The notes below the pieces were generated by a model. The model was not told the origin of the DNA, did not search any database, and worked only from the letters and a program-made list of their open reading frames with translations. Source: Polaribacter cellanae (GTDB lineage: Bacteria > Bacteroidota > Bacteroidia > Flavobacteriales > Flavobacteriaceae). From it: 64,000 bases of DNA. How positions within the stretch are numbered: the stretch's first letter is position 1; each line of letters opens with the position of its first letter. This document shows, piece after piece, positions 17,029-25,234 of this stretch. The position numbers were made by a program, and so were the translations under genes. Where the stretch lies: NCBI RefSeq assembly GCF_017569185.1, contig NZ_CP071869.1:372001-436000 (forward strand). The letters run 5' to 3'.

Positions 17029-17778
17029 CTAATAAGAATTCAATATTTCTAAAACTTCGGCTCTTTTTCTAACAGAAACTGGCACATTCGATTTATCGGT
17101 TAACAAAAGATAACCTCCATCAGATTTTATAAACTCTTTAATGTATTTCGTGTTTATTAAATGGCTTTGGTGTACTCTTAAAAAACCGACTTCCTTTAGC
17201 ATGTCTGCATAATATTTTAATGTTTTAGAAACTAATATTTTTGTGCTATCATTAAAATGAAAAGTGGTGTAATTATTGTCGGATTTACAGCGGATAATAT
17301 CACTAATATTTACTACAATTATTTTATCGGAAGTATGTAAAGAAATCTTTTCTGGCTTGTTATGTGGCGAAGTTACAGCTTGCTGTAAAACCTCTAGTTG
17401 TGCTTTGTCTGGTTGAATTTGATTTTTTGCTTTCTCAATGGCAATCTCTAAATCGGAATCTGAATAGGGTTTTAAAATATAATCAATTGCAGAAAATTTG
17501 AATGCTTTTATGGCATGAGCATCACTTGCAGTCACGAAAATAATTTTCGATTGTAAATCAGGAAAAATTTCCAGAACATCGAAACCAGTTCCATCACCCA
17601 ACATAATATCAAGAAATAAAATATCTGGCGTTTTTTTACGAATTAATTTAGAGGCTTCTACAACAGAAGTTGCAGTGCCTAAAATTTCAATTTCTTTATG
17701 ATTATTGGAAATATCGCTGGTTAGCATTTCTAATGCTAAAGGATTGTCTTCTATGATGATTGCTGTAATTTTCTTCAT
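17029..17778 (-). CDS. LytTR-family response regulator
   Basis: DNA-binding response regulator. The receiver domain (about 1-120) has the acidic pair Glu10-Asp11, the phosphoacceptor Asp57 in DILFLDIMLGDG, Thr83-Ala84 and Lys103 in ILKPY. The C-terminal LytTR domain (about 150-249) includes DIIRCKSDNNYTTFHF, KTLKYYADML and FLRVHQSHLINTKYI, the DNA-binding beta-strands. It starts 2 bases after the histidine kinase stop (17781), so it forms an operon with its sensor. Targets cannot be seen. Confidence 0.94.
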   Translation of the reverse strand: MKKITAIIIEDNPLALEMLTSDISNNHKEIEILGTATSVVEASKLIRKKTPDILFLDIMLGDGTGFDVLEIFPDLQSKIIFVTASDAHAIKAFKFSAIDYILKPYSDSDLEIAIEKAKNQIQPDKAQLEVLQQAVTSPHNKPEKISLHTSDKIIVVNISDIIRCKSDNNYTTFHFNDSTKILVSKTLKYYADMLKEVGFLRVHQSHLINTKYIKEFIKSDGGYLLLTDKSNVPVSVRKRAEVLEILNSY

Positions 17779-17780
17779 TT

Positions 17781-19808
17781 TTAATAATCCGTTTTTAGTG
17801 GAATTTTAAACCAAACTTTAGTTCCTAAAATATGGTTTTCTTTTGTTATTTCTTCAATGGTAAAAGTGCCTTTTTTTGATAAATTTTCGATTCTTTCTTT
17901 CGTTATTTTTAATGCGACAGATTTATGAGAAATATTATTATTTACTTTTTTAGATTGATGAAATCCAATGCCATTATCGGTAATTGTACACTCTAAATTG
18001 TGTTGTTTTACCTCAAAATAAATGGTAATTTTTCCTTCTTTATTTGCTAAAATTCCGTGTTTAATAGCATTTTCTACAAAAGGTTGCACCAACATTGGCG
18101 GAATTAGAATTTCTTCAACATCTATATTATTTAAATTTGTTTCTATCTTATATTGAAAAGATTTTGAACTCATTTTTTGCTCTAAACCTAAGTAGTTTGT
18201 CAGCGTTTCAATTTCGTTTTTCAAACTAATTTCTTCCAATCTCGAATTGTTTAAAACACTTCTTAAAAGCACAGAAAATTGTGAAACTGTTTTGTTTAAT
18301 TCCTTTGTGTTTCCAGCATTTCCTAAGGCTTTTATTCCGTTTAAAACATTAAAAATAAAATGCGGATTCATTTGTAATTGCAACGCTTTATGCTCCAAAG
18401 TTAATAAATGATTTTTGAGTTTTAGTTGCTGTACTTTTTGTTGATTTTTTTTATTGATTTTTCGAATATAAATATCGATAATTAACGCTAATAAAAAACA
18501 GAAAATAGCGATTGAAAGTATTATAAACCATACTTTTAAATAAAAAGGTTTATCAATAGTAAAAGAGAATTTTTTACGACTGATTTCATCTGAATTTTTA
18601 AATTTCGATTCTACAATAAAATTGTAATTTCCATATTTTAAATTTGCAAAATCTACCCTTTTTGTAGAACTCCAAGGAGAAAAATCGTTGTTTAATTGAA
18701 AACGATATTCTATATTTTTTGATTGTTGAATGGCAATACCCTTAAACAAAAAAGAAATATTATTTTGGTCAGATTCTAATAACAATGTTTCATTTGAATA
18801 ATTATTATTTAGTGAACTTAAAGAACTAAAGTTTACTAAAACATCTTCAATTATTAGAGAAGGAGATCTCGTGTCTTTCGAATTTTTATTTATAAAAATT
18901 CCATTATCTGTTGCTATAAAAACATTGTTTTCAGCATCTTTAAAAATCTTGAAAATAGTGTTTGTTTTTAAATTGCTATTGTATTTATTAATGCTTTTTT
19001 TAAAGTTGAAAGTAGCAACTTCTAAAATAGTAATTCCATTATTTTTAGTAATCACATAAATCTTATTATTTATAAGAGAAATGTTAGAAATATTATTTTT
19101 TGTATATTTTTTAACGAAATTTTCTTCACCTATAATGTTTATAATTGCATTGTTATTTTCTACAACTAAAAGAGAAGAATTTACTTTTAAAAACGAATTA
19201 TAAGTTCCGCTTTTAAGCTTTTTTATTATTGTTGGTTTATAAAGTTTATCTAATTTCCATAAGCCGCTATTGGAAGCAATGTAGAAGAACTTATTGTAAA
19301 AAATAATATCGTTAACAACCGAAAAATCTAAATTATACGTGGTTTTTAAAGGTTGTAAATAATTTGTTTTAAATTGAAAAATCCCTTGACTAGAACCCAC
19401 ATAAATTTGATTGTTATGTTCAATTATTTTGTGGATTTCTTTGCCTTCAAAATTAGAAAACCCTTTTTTAGTTCTTATGGTTATTCCGTTTTTTGTACCT
19501 ATAAAAAGACTATCATTTTTAGATAAAAGTGTGGTTGACTTTTTTGTATTAAATTTCGTGATTTTTTCTCCATCAAACCGTAAAATACCTTTATCAGAAG
19601 AAAACCAGAGATACTTATTTTTATCTTGATGGATATCAGAAATTTTATACGATGTATAATCTTTAAAAACTTCTAATTTTTCGAAGTTGGTTTCTTGTGA
19701 AAAAACAGCATTTATAAATAAAACCGAGAAGATAAAACACAGCAAATTTCTCTTCAATATAAGTTGAAAAGAATTAGATTTTACTTTATTTTTTAGAGAA
19801 AAATTCAT
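17781..19808 (-). CDS. LytS-type sensor histidine kinase with N-terminal propeller
   Basis: Membrane sensor kinase of 675 residues. After a signal segment (LLCFIFSVLFINAVFSQ) comes a periplasmic propeller-type region built of repeats such as ISDIHQDKNKYLWFSSDKGILRFDG and a following YGNYNFIVESKFKN section resembling a Y_Y_Y domain. One membrane helix lies at about 430-450. The cytoplasmic part is a His_kinase/HATPase pair with the phosphoacceptor motif LQLQMNPHFIFNVLN and the ATP-binding boxes ENAIKHGI and TDNGIGF. Its partner is the LytTR regulator 2 bases downstream. The signal sensed is unknown; propeller sensors in this phylum often respond to polysaccharide-related ligands, which is only family knowledge here. 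Confidence 0.92.
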   Translation of the reverse strand: MNFSLKNKVKSNSFQLILKRNLLCFIFSVLFINAVFSQETNFEKLEVFKDYTSYKISDIHQDKNKYLWFSSDKGILRFDGEKITKFNTKKSTTLLSKNDSLFIGTKNGITIRTKKGFSNFEGKEIHKIIEHNNQIYVGSSQGIFQFKTNYLQPLKTTYNLDFSVVNDIIFYNKFFYIASNSGLWKLDKLYKPTIIKKLKSGTYNSFLKVNSSLLVVENNNAIINIIGEENFVKKYTKNNISNISLINNKIYVITKNNGITILEVATFNFKKSINKYNSNLKTNTIFKIFKDAENNVFIATDNGIFINKNSKDTRSPSLIIEDVLVNFSSLSSLNNNYSNETLLLESDQNNISFLFKGIAIQQSKNIEYRFQLNNDFSPWSSTKRVDFANLKYGNYNFIVESKFKNSDEISRKKFSFTIDKPFYLKVWFIILSIAIFCFLLALIIDIYIRKINKKNQQKVQQLKLKNHLLTLEHKALQLQMNPHFIFNVLNGIKALGNAGNTKELNKTVSQFSVLLRSVLNNSRLEEISLKNEIETLTNYLGLEQKMSSKSFQYKIETNLNNIDVEEILIPPMLVQPFVENAIKHGILANKEGKITIYFEVKQHNLECTITDNGIGFHQSKKVNNNISHKSVALKITKERIENLSKKGTFTIEEITKENHILGTKVWFKIPLKTDY

Positions 19809-19897
19809 TTTAACAAACTTACTAATTAAAACGTCATTACACTATTTTAAATTTTGTGTAATGACGTTTTCTCCATCTACAATTTCCATTCCATTTA

Positions 19898-20989
19898 CTA
19901 TTTCATTGCATACAAACGTTTGTTGTTTGTATCTGGTTCTATATGTTTTAAGTCTCCATAAGGTTTAATTAAAGGTTTTAAAACACACAACCCTGTAGTT
20001 CTACCTCTAATAACCAACATGTTATTTTTTACAGACCATTTCCATCTAAACTTTTCAATAGGAATGTTTAATTTGTTCAGTTCTGTTACTAATTCGCTCT
20101 GTAATTCAATCCAATCCATTACTTCTTCTTGTATTGTAAATTTTGGCATTTCGTTGTCTGTATTGTGGAAATCGAATTTCCAAACCACAGGAATCGAAAA
20201 CTGAGTTGTATACGCTTCGCCTACATATCTTTCCTCTTCGTTGTTTAGGGCATCATACCAATCGATTTCTGTTTCTTCTGGGTATTTCTTCGCTATTTCT
20301 TTCGATAAATCCATTTTTCCTGGAGAATTTGCAGTAGGATAAAATACATAGAAAGGTTTCGCTAAATAATGATTCGAGAACTTTCCTCCGAAAATCGTGT
20401 GGTAAGGAGAGGCTATAACTTTAGGCATTTCTTTGGTATAAAAAGCATCTTTTAACGTGTTTATTAAATCGGCATTTTCTATTAAACCAGAAGCATGAAA
20501 TATAATTTTAGAATTGCTATTTACCACATTTTTTAATTTTGGCAAAGTTCCTTGAGTAATTGTTTTTCTTAGTGTTTCTGCAGTAATTTTTTCTCCTCTT
20601 ACCACAGTTTCTAAATTCATTCCTTTATAAGGATTGCTTTTATTTACAATATGAATTTCGCTATAAGGATTTTGATTTCCATTATCATTTAACCAAGTAA
20701 TTATTTCTTCCAAAGAATATTGCCCATCGATTACTTTTAGCCCTTTTTCTTTAAAATAATTTCTTGCTGTGGAATAAAATGTTTCATTTCCTTTGTCGAA
20801 ACCAGCAATAAATACAATTGGTTTTTTATAGGTAATTGTTTTTGTTTCCGCTAAAATAGGAGTGCTATTTTTAGCAACAGTTTTAGTTTTATTTTTGTTT
20901 TTTACTTCAGGATTATCGCATTGCAAACAAAGCGTTAATGTGATTATAAAAGAACATACAATAATTAATTTTTTAGATAAAGTTTCCAT
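19898..20989 (-). CDS. Hypothetical lipoprotein of unknown function
   Basis: No family recognised. The 363-residue protein has a lipoprotein signal ending LTLCLQC (Cys24) followed by a Lys/Thr-rich linker. The body begins KPIVFIAGFDKGNETFYSTARNYF, resembling the first strand and loop of an alpha/beta fold, followed by IHIVNKSNPYKGMNLETVVRG and later SKIIFHASGLIENADLINTLKDA. The C-terminus includes a tryptophan-rich EKFRWKWSVKNNMLVIRG. It lies upstream of the kinase on the same strand, 90 bases apart, so it may be co-transcribed with the two-component system or be independent. Confidence 0.7.
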   Translation of the reverse strand: METLSKKLIIVCSFIITLTLCLQCDNPEVKNKNKTKTVAKNSTPILAETKTITYKKPIVFIAGFDKGNETFYSTARNYFKEKGLKVIDGQYSLEEIITWLNDNGNQNPYSEIHIVNKSNPYKGMNLETVVRGEKITAETLRKTITQGTLPKLKNVVNSNSKIIFHASGLIENADLINTLKDAFYTKEMPKVIASPYHTIFGGKFSNHYLAKPFYVFYPTANSPGKMDLSKEIAKKYPEETEIDWYDALNNEEERYVGEAYTTQFSIPVVWKFDFHNTDNEMPKFTIQEEVMDWIELQSELVTELNKLNIPIEKFRWKWSVKNNMLVIRGRTTGLCVLKPLIKPYGDLKHIEPDTNNKRLYAMK

Positions 20990-21132
20990 AATTTCTACTT
21001 GTTTTAGTGTTAATACACTGTAAAAGTAGTACCGAACTTCAGTTAAATTTTGGTAGTATTAGAATTCGTGAAGGATCAATTAGAATTCGTAACGAGTTGG
21101 TGTTTTTTTTTTGACTTAGGAAGGAACTATAA

Positions 21133-21188
21133 GACGTAAGACTTTTGGATTCATATCAAATCTGTCTTACGTCTTTCAGTCTTACGTC
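21133..21188. repeat. GACGTAAGAC inverted and direct repeats
   Basis: GACGTAAGAC at 21133-21142 is exactly inverted at 21164-21173 (GTCTTACGTC) and the latter recurs directly at 21179-21188, with a decayed fourth version (TCTTATGT) just after. They lie in the gap 20990-21208 just after the membrane protein stop. A hairpin of ten perfect base pairs is possible. Confidence 0.7.
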
Positions 21189-21208
21189 ATTTAATCTTAT
21201 GTAAAAAA

Positions 21209-22351
21209 TTACTCTATAATCACTTTATTATAATTTACCAATTCAGTCAATCCTTCTTCATTAGGATTTTTAGCAAACGAACGTAAATAAGCATCCATAT
21301 ATTTTATGATACGCTCTTCAGGATAAAAAAGCACTTTATTATCATATTGTGCCCATTCATTCATTTGAATATATGCTTTTCCATTTTTATATCTATAAAA
21401 ATTTTGAATATGTTCTGGAAGTGCTTCTTCCAATTCTTCATTTAAAAAAACGTTGTAATAGTTTAAATCTGCCGTAAAAAAGTGAAAAGAAAGCAAATTA
21501 TCGTAAAAACCAGTTAGGTTATTTGCGAGAGGTAAAACCATCGTAAACACTAACACAACTAATTTTTGTTTGTTAAAAAATTGTAAGAAGAAATCAAAGC
21601 CTTTTGTAGTTTTTAGTGTCCAAAATATAATAAATACACTAATTATATTCTGAATATTCCAAGGAACCACATTGTAGCCATACCCTAAATAGAAGAGTAA
21701 AAAAGTAATAGTTCCATGCATTATTATAATAGATATCACTCCGAATTTTCTCGTTTTATTAAATAGTAAAAGAATCCCCATTAACGCTTCTAACCAAGGA
21801 ACTGCGTAGGTAAACAATTCTAAAAATCTTTGAGGCAAACAAATTAATGCTGTGTTTACAGTTTCTACGCAACTAAAATGTTTGTTTAAAGCACTTAACC
21901 ATTGCACATAAAATGCTTCGTTTACTTTCTGGATTCCACTCCAAAAATAAGTGGCGAAGAAGATGAGAATAACTGCATATAAAACTTTTTTGGCACCCGC
22001 ATTTTTAGGAAAAATTACAATGGCAAAAATGGTTAAGAAACTTTGATAAAAGTAGGGTTGCAACCTATTTTGATCTACCAAAGCCAAAAAAACATAAAGT
22101 AAAACAACCAACCAACCTTGCCATCTTTTATTTTGAAAAATATAAATTATTTGAATTACAAAGAAAAAACCAGCTAAAAAATAATCGAAAGGAGCAGTAG
22201 GAATTGGCAACCAATCGAACAAAGGAATTACTGGAAATATTTTTGTAGTTACCCACAATTTTGGAGCATATACCATCATTACCAAAACAGGAAGAATGGC
22301 TAAAATTCTTACGTAATTTATTTTTTGTTGGTTGGTTAGGTTTTTGAGCAT
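21209..22351 (-). CDS. Multi-pass membrane protein, possibly HTTM-like
   Basis: A 380-residue integral membrane protein with about eight hydrophobic segments. The middle has FFATYFWSGIQKVNEAFY and VPWLEALMGILLLFNKTRKFGVISIIIMH, a layout reminiscent of HTTM/gamma-carboxylase-like or DoxX-like membrane proteins; I offer this only as a lead. The C-terminal 100 residues are soluble and acidic (EELEEALPEHIQNFYRYKNG). It starts four bases after the stop of the large LRR gene (22356), so the two are one operon and might work together. Confidence 0.7.
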   Translation of the reverse strand: MLKNLTNQQKINYVRILAILPVLVMMVYAPKLWVTTKIFPVIPLFDWLPIPTAPFDYFLAGFFFVIQIIYIFQNKRWQGWLVVLLYVFLALVDQNRLQPYFYQSFLTIFAIVIFPKNAGAKKVLYAVILIFFATYFWSGIQKVNEAFYVQWLSALNKHFSCVETVNTALICLPQRFLELFTYAVPWLEALMGILLLFNKTRKFGVISIIIMHGTITFLLFYLGYGYNVVPWNIQNIISVFIIFWTLKTTKGFDFFLQFFNKQKLVVLVFTMVLPLANNLTGFYDNLLSFHFFTADLNYYNVFLNEELEEALPEHIQNFYRYKNGKAYIQMNEWAQYDNKVLFYPEERIIKYMDAYLRSFAKNPNEEGLTELVNYNKVIIE

Positions 22352-22355
22352 GTTA

Positions 22356-25223
22356 TTAAAAAAGACTATTTAATTTAATAATTTTATTTTTTTGTTCTTT
22401 ATTTAGATTGTTTAATTCAAGCCAGTCTTTAATTAATTGAAAACTCCAACTATTTAACGTTATTTTGTTATTTTTAAGATACTTTTTTAAGGTGTTTTTT
22501 TGGTTGTTATATTTTTCTAAATTATTTTCTAAAGCATAAATAATTGCTTTAAAATATATAATTAAAGAATAATAATCTTTAGTAATAAATTTTTTGATTT
22601 CTATTTTGTTCAAATGTTTTTTTGCTAAATCAATATTATTTCCAATAATATAAGCTTCAATTAGGCTTAAATGATATCCTGATGCCTTTGGGTTTTTACT
22701 AATATAATTTTTGTAAAATGTGTAAGATTCATTAAAATATTTTTCAGAAAGAGTGTTTTTTTTAATTTTTTTGGCTAACATTCCTGCTTCTGTCCAATTA
22801 TTAGTATTAAATTTTTTAGAAGCTATTGCAAATTTTTTGATTGCTTTTAGTGTGTCTCCTAAAGCTAAGTAGCTTTTTGCTTGGTATTTAAAATTTGGTA
22901 GTATAGAATTTAAAAATCGAACGTTTTGTGAAGTGTCTTTTTTGATTTGAATATCTGAAATATCAATTGCTTTTTTATATCTTTTTGAATAGTACAGCGC
23001 TTCAATATAATCATCCTCATATAAATATTTATAAGCTATTTCTTTATTAATTTTGAGAGATTTTTCAGCATACTCAACTCCTTTTTCATATTCTTTATTA
23101 CCTATTTTTCGATTTGCAGTTTTAGCATAAGCCATTGCTAATTCGTCTGTTTTTTGCAGACTACTTTCTTGTAAATAGCCTTTTTCTGCAAAAAGCAAAT
23201 TTAGCTCACTTTTATTACCTCTATAAGTATTAATTTTTTTGTTTTTATTTAAGTTTAGTGTTTTTAAAAACTTAGAATTTATTAAATCTTTTGGGATTTC
23301 AGAAATTAAATTTCCTCGAAGGTTTAATGTTGCCACTTTTATTGAGTCCCAACCAGAAGTTGGTAAATTTTTAATATTACAGTTCTCTAAATTAATAGTG
23401 TAGTTTTTAAATTTCGATTTTTTAAGAATATTAAATAACTGTTTTTCGTTTAAGTTTTTATTCAATGAAAGCTCAATAAATTCTAATTTTGGTAACCTTG
23501 AAAAAGAAATAGGCAATTTAGTAATGTTATTTTTAAGAACTTTTAAGGTTATTGTAGTATCTTTTTTAAAATTTCTATCATATACAAAGTTATAATAACT
23601 CCTATTATAAAGGTATAACTTTTTTAAACTTTGAAGATTACCGAAATTTTTAGAAAGTTCTTGTAAATTATTATTAGTTAAAGCTAATCTTTCTAATTTT
23701 TTAAGTTTACCAAAAGATTTTGGAAGTTTTTTTAAGTGACAGAATTCTGCATCTAATATTTTTAGAGCCTTAAGGTTTCCAAAATTAGTTGGTAATTCTG
23801 CGATTTCATTTCTGGAAATATTTAAGTATTTTAAATTTTGTAGTTTTCCAAAAGATTTTGGAAGTTGAGAAAGCTTATTTAATTCTAAGTTTAAGTAAGT
23901 TAAATTTTTTAATTTTCCTATTCTTTTAGGTAGTTGTAAAATATAATTTTCTTCTAAATTTAAGGAATCAAGATTTTTTAAATATATAATTGACTTTGGT
24001 AGTTTTTCTATTAAATTGTTGTTTAAACTTAAATAAGAGATGTTTAATTTCCCTAAATCTTTAGGTAGCTTTTTCAATTTATTATGTTCTAAATAAACTC
24101 TTTTTAATTTTGATAAATTTATAAAACTTTTGGGTAACGTTTTAATTTGATTAAAGTAAAGTTTTAGAGTTTCAATATTTTGTAATTTATTAATATTATT
24201 ATTAACGACCTCTAAATCACTGCCTTGAATTTCAATATTTTTTAGATTTGTAAGGGAATAAAATTCGATTGGTAGTTTTTTTGAAAATTTATTATTAGAA
24301 CTATAAAAGCTTTCGAGATTTTTTAGTAAGCCTATTTCTTTGGGTAAACTATTAAGTTTGTTGTTAGATAATTTTAGTTCTTTTAAGTTCTTTATTTTTG
24401 ATATGTCTAAGAAAATATTAGTAGAGTTTTTAATTTCTACTGAAGAAAGAGAGAGTTCTTCAAGGTTTTTAAAATTTCCCAAAAAATTGCTTTTTATAGT
24501 CATCCAATTTAAATCCAAATATTTTAAATTATTTAATTTAGAAAATTTAAGAATATCTTTTATTGAATTTTCATCAGCACTAAAACTTAAACTTAATGAT
24601 GTTAAGTTTTTAAAATCTTTAATGCTTTCAGGGAATATAATTTTATTTGAGCCAGAATAGGATAGACCTTTAATATGACTCAGTTTTGAGAAATTAGGGT
24701 TTTTAAAAATTTTATTTGGGAAGTTATTCCAAATTAAAACTAAATTTTCTAATTGAGGAAGTTTAGAAATTGAATTGATAAAATTATTATAATTCCAATA
24801 AAAATCTCCTTTTAAAGAAATAGTTTTTACTTTTTTAAGTGTATAAATGTTCTCAGGAAAAACAATGTTTGTTACTTTTCCTTCATCAAATAATGAGGCA
24901 GGTGTTTTAAATTGAACATACTCTAGGTTTGGAAGCTTTTCTAAATTTTTTACAATAGCTTTTAAATTTAAATTTTCTGAAATTTTTATTGAAACATATT
25001 TTATTTTAGAAAGTATATGTACAGAATCTTTGTTTTCATTAAACTCTTTTTCTTTGTATTGAAAAACATTGTTAAACCCAAATCTTTTTAATTGTAGCAT
25101 ATCTGTTTCATATTTTCCTCCATAAGAACGAATAAACTGATTAGAATACTTGTTGTAGTTTTGTGATTTGACAGTGAAACTAAAAGACAGTATTAAAAAA
25201 AATACAAAATTAAATTTCGCCAT
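22356..25223 (-). CDS. Large exported leucine-rich repeat protein with C-terminal TPR-like region
   Basis: 955 residues. A signal peptide (KFNFVFFLILSFSFTVKSQ) leads into roughly 25 leucine-rich repeats of about 23 residues spanning about 60-640. The repeat consensus is L-x-x-L-x-L-x-x-N-x-[IL]-x-x-[LI]-P-x-x-[FI]-G/[SIN]-x-L, as in LKYLNISRNEIAELPTNFG and LTYLNLELNKLSQLPKSFG. After about 690 the sequence changes to helical TPR-like hairpins (AYAKTANRKIGNKEYEKGVEYAEKSL). No type IX secretion sorting domain is seen at the C-terminus. Probably a periplasmic or surface protein-binding scaffold; partner unknown. Translation of the following membrane protein is likely coupled. Confidence 0.88.
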   Translation of the reverse strand: MAKFNFVFFLILSFSFTVKSQNYNKYSNQFIRSYGGKYETDMLQLKRFGFNNVFQYKEKEFNENKDSVHILSKIKYVSIKISENLNLKAIVKNLEKLPNLEYVQFKTPASLFDEGKVTNIVFPENIYTLKKVKTISLKGDFYWNYNNFINSISKLPQLENLVLIWNNFPNKIFKNPNFSKLSHIKGLSYSGSNKIIFPESIKDFKNLTSLSLSFSADENSIKDILKFSKLNNLKYLDLNWMTIKSNFLGNFKNLEELSLSSVEIKNSTNIFLDISKIKNLKELKLSNNKLNSLPKEIGLLKNLESFYSSNNKFSKKLPIEFYSLTNLKNIEIQGSDLEVVNNNINKLQNIETLKLYFNQIKTLPKSFINLSKLKRVYLEHNKLKKLPKDLGKLNISYLSLNNNLIEKLPKSIIYLKNLDSLNLEENYILQLPKRIGKLKNLTYLNLELNKLSQLPKSFGKLQNLKYLNISRNEIAELPTNFGNLKALKILDAEFCHLKKLPKSFGKLKKLERLALTNNNLQELSKNFGNLQSLKKLYLYNRSYYNFVYDRNFKKDTTITLKVLKNNITKLPISFSRLPKLEFIELSLNKNLNEKQLFNILKKSKFKNYTINLENCNIKNLPTSGWDSIKVATLNLRGNLISEIPKDLINSKFLKTLNLNKNKKINTYRGNKSELNLLFAEKGYLQESSLQKTDELAMAYAKTANRKIGNKEYEKGVEYAEKSLKINKEIAYKYLYEDDYIEALYYSKRYKKAIDISDIQIKKDTSQNVRFLNSILPNFKYQAKSYLALGDTLKAIKKFAIASKKFNTNNWTEAGMLAKKIKKNTLSEKYFNESYTFYKNYISKNPKASGYHLSLIEAYIIGNNIDLAKKHLNKIEIKKFITKDYYSLIIYFKAIIYALENNLEKYNNQKNTLKKYLKNNKITLNSWSFQLIKDWLELNNLNKEQKNKIIKLNSLF

Positions 25224-25234
25224 AACAATTTGTT

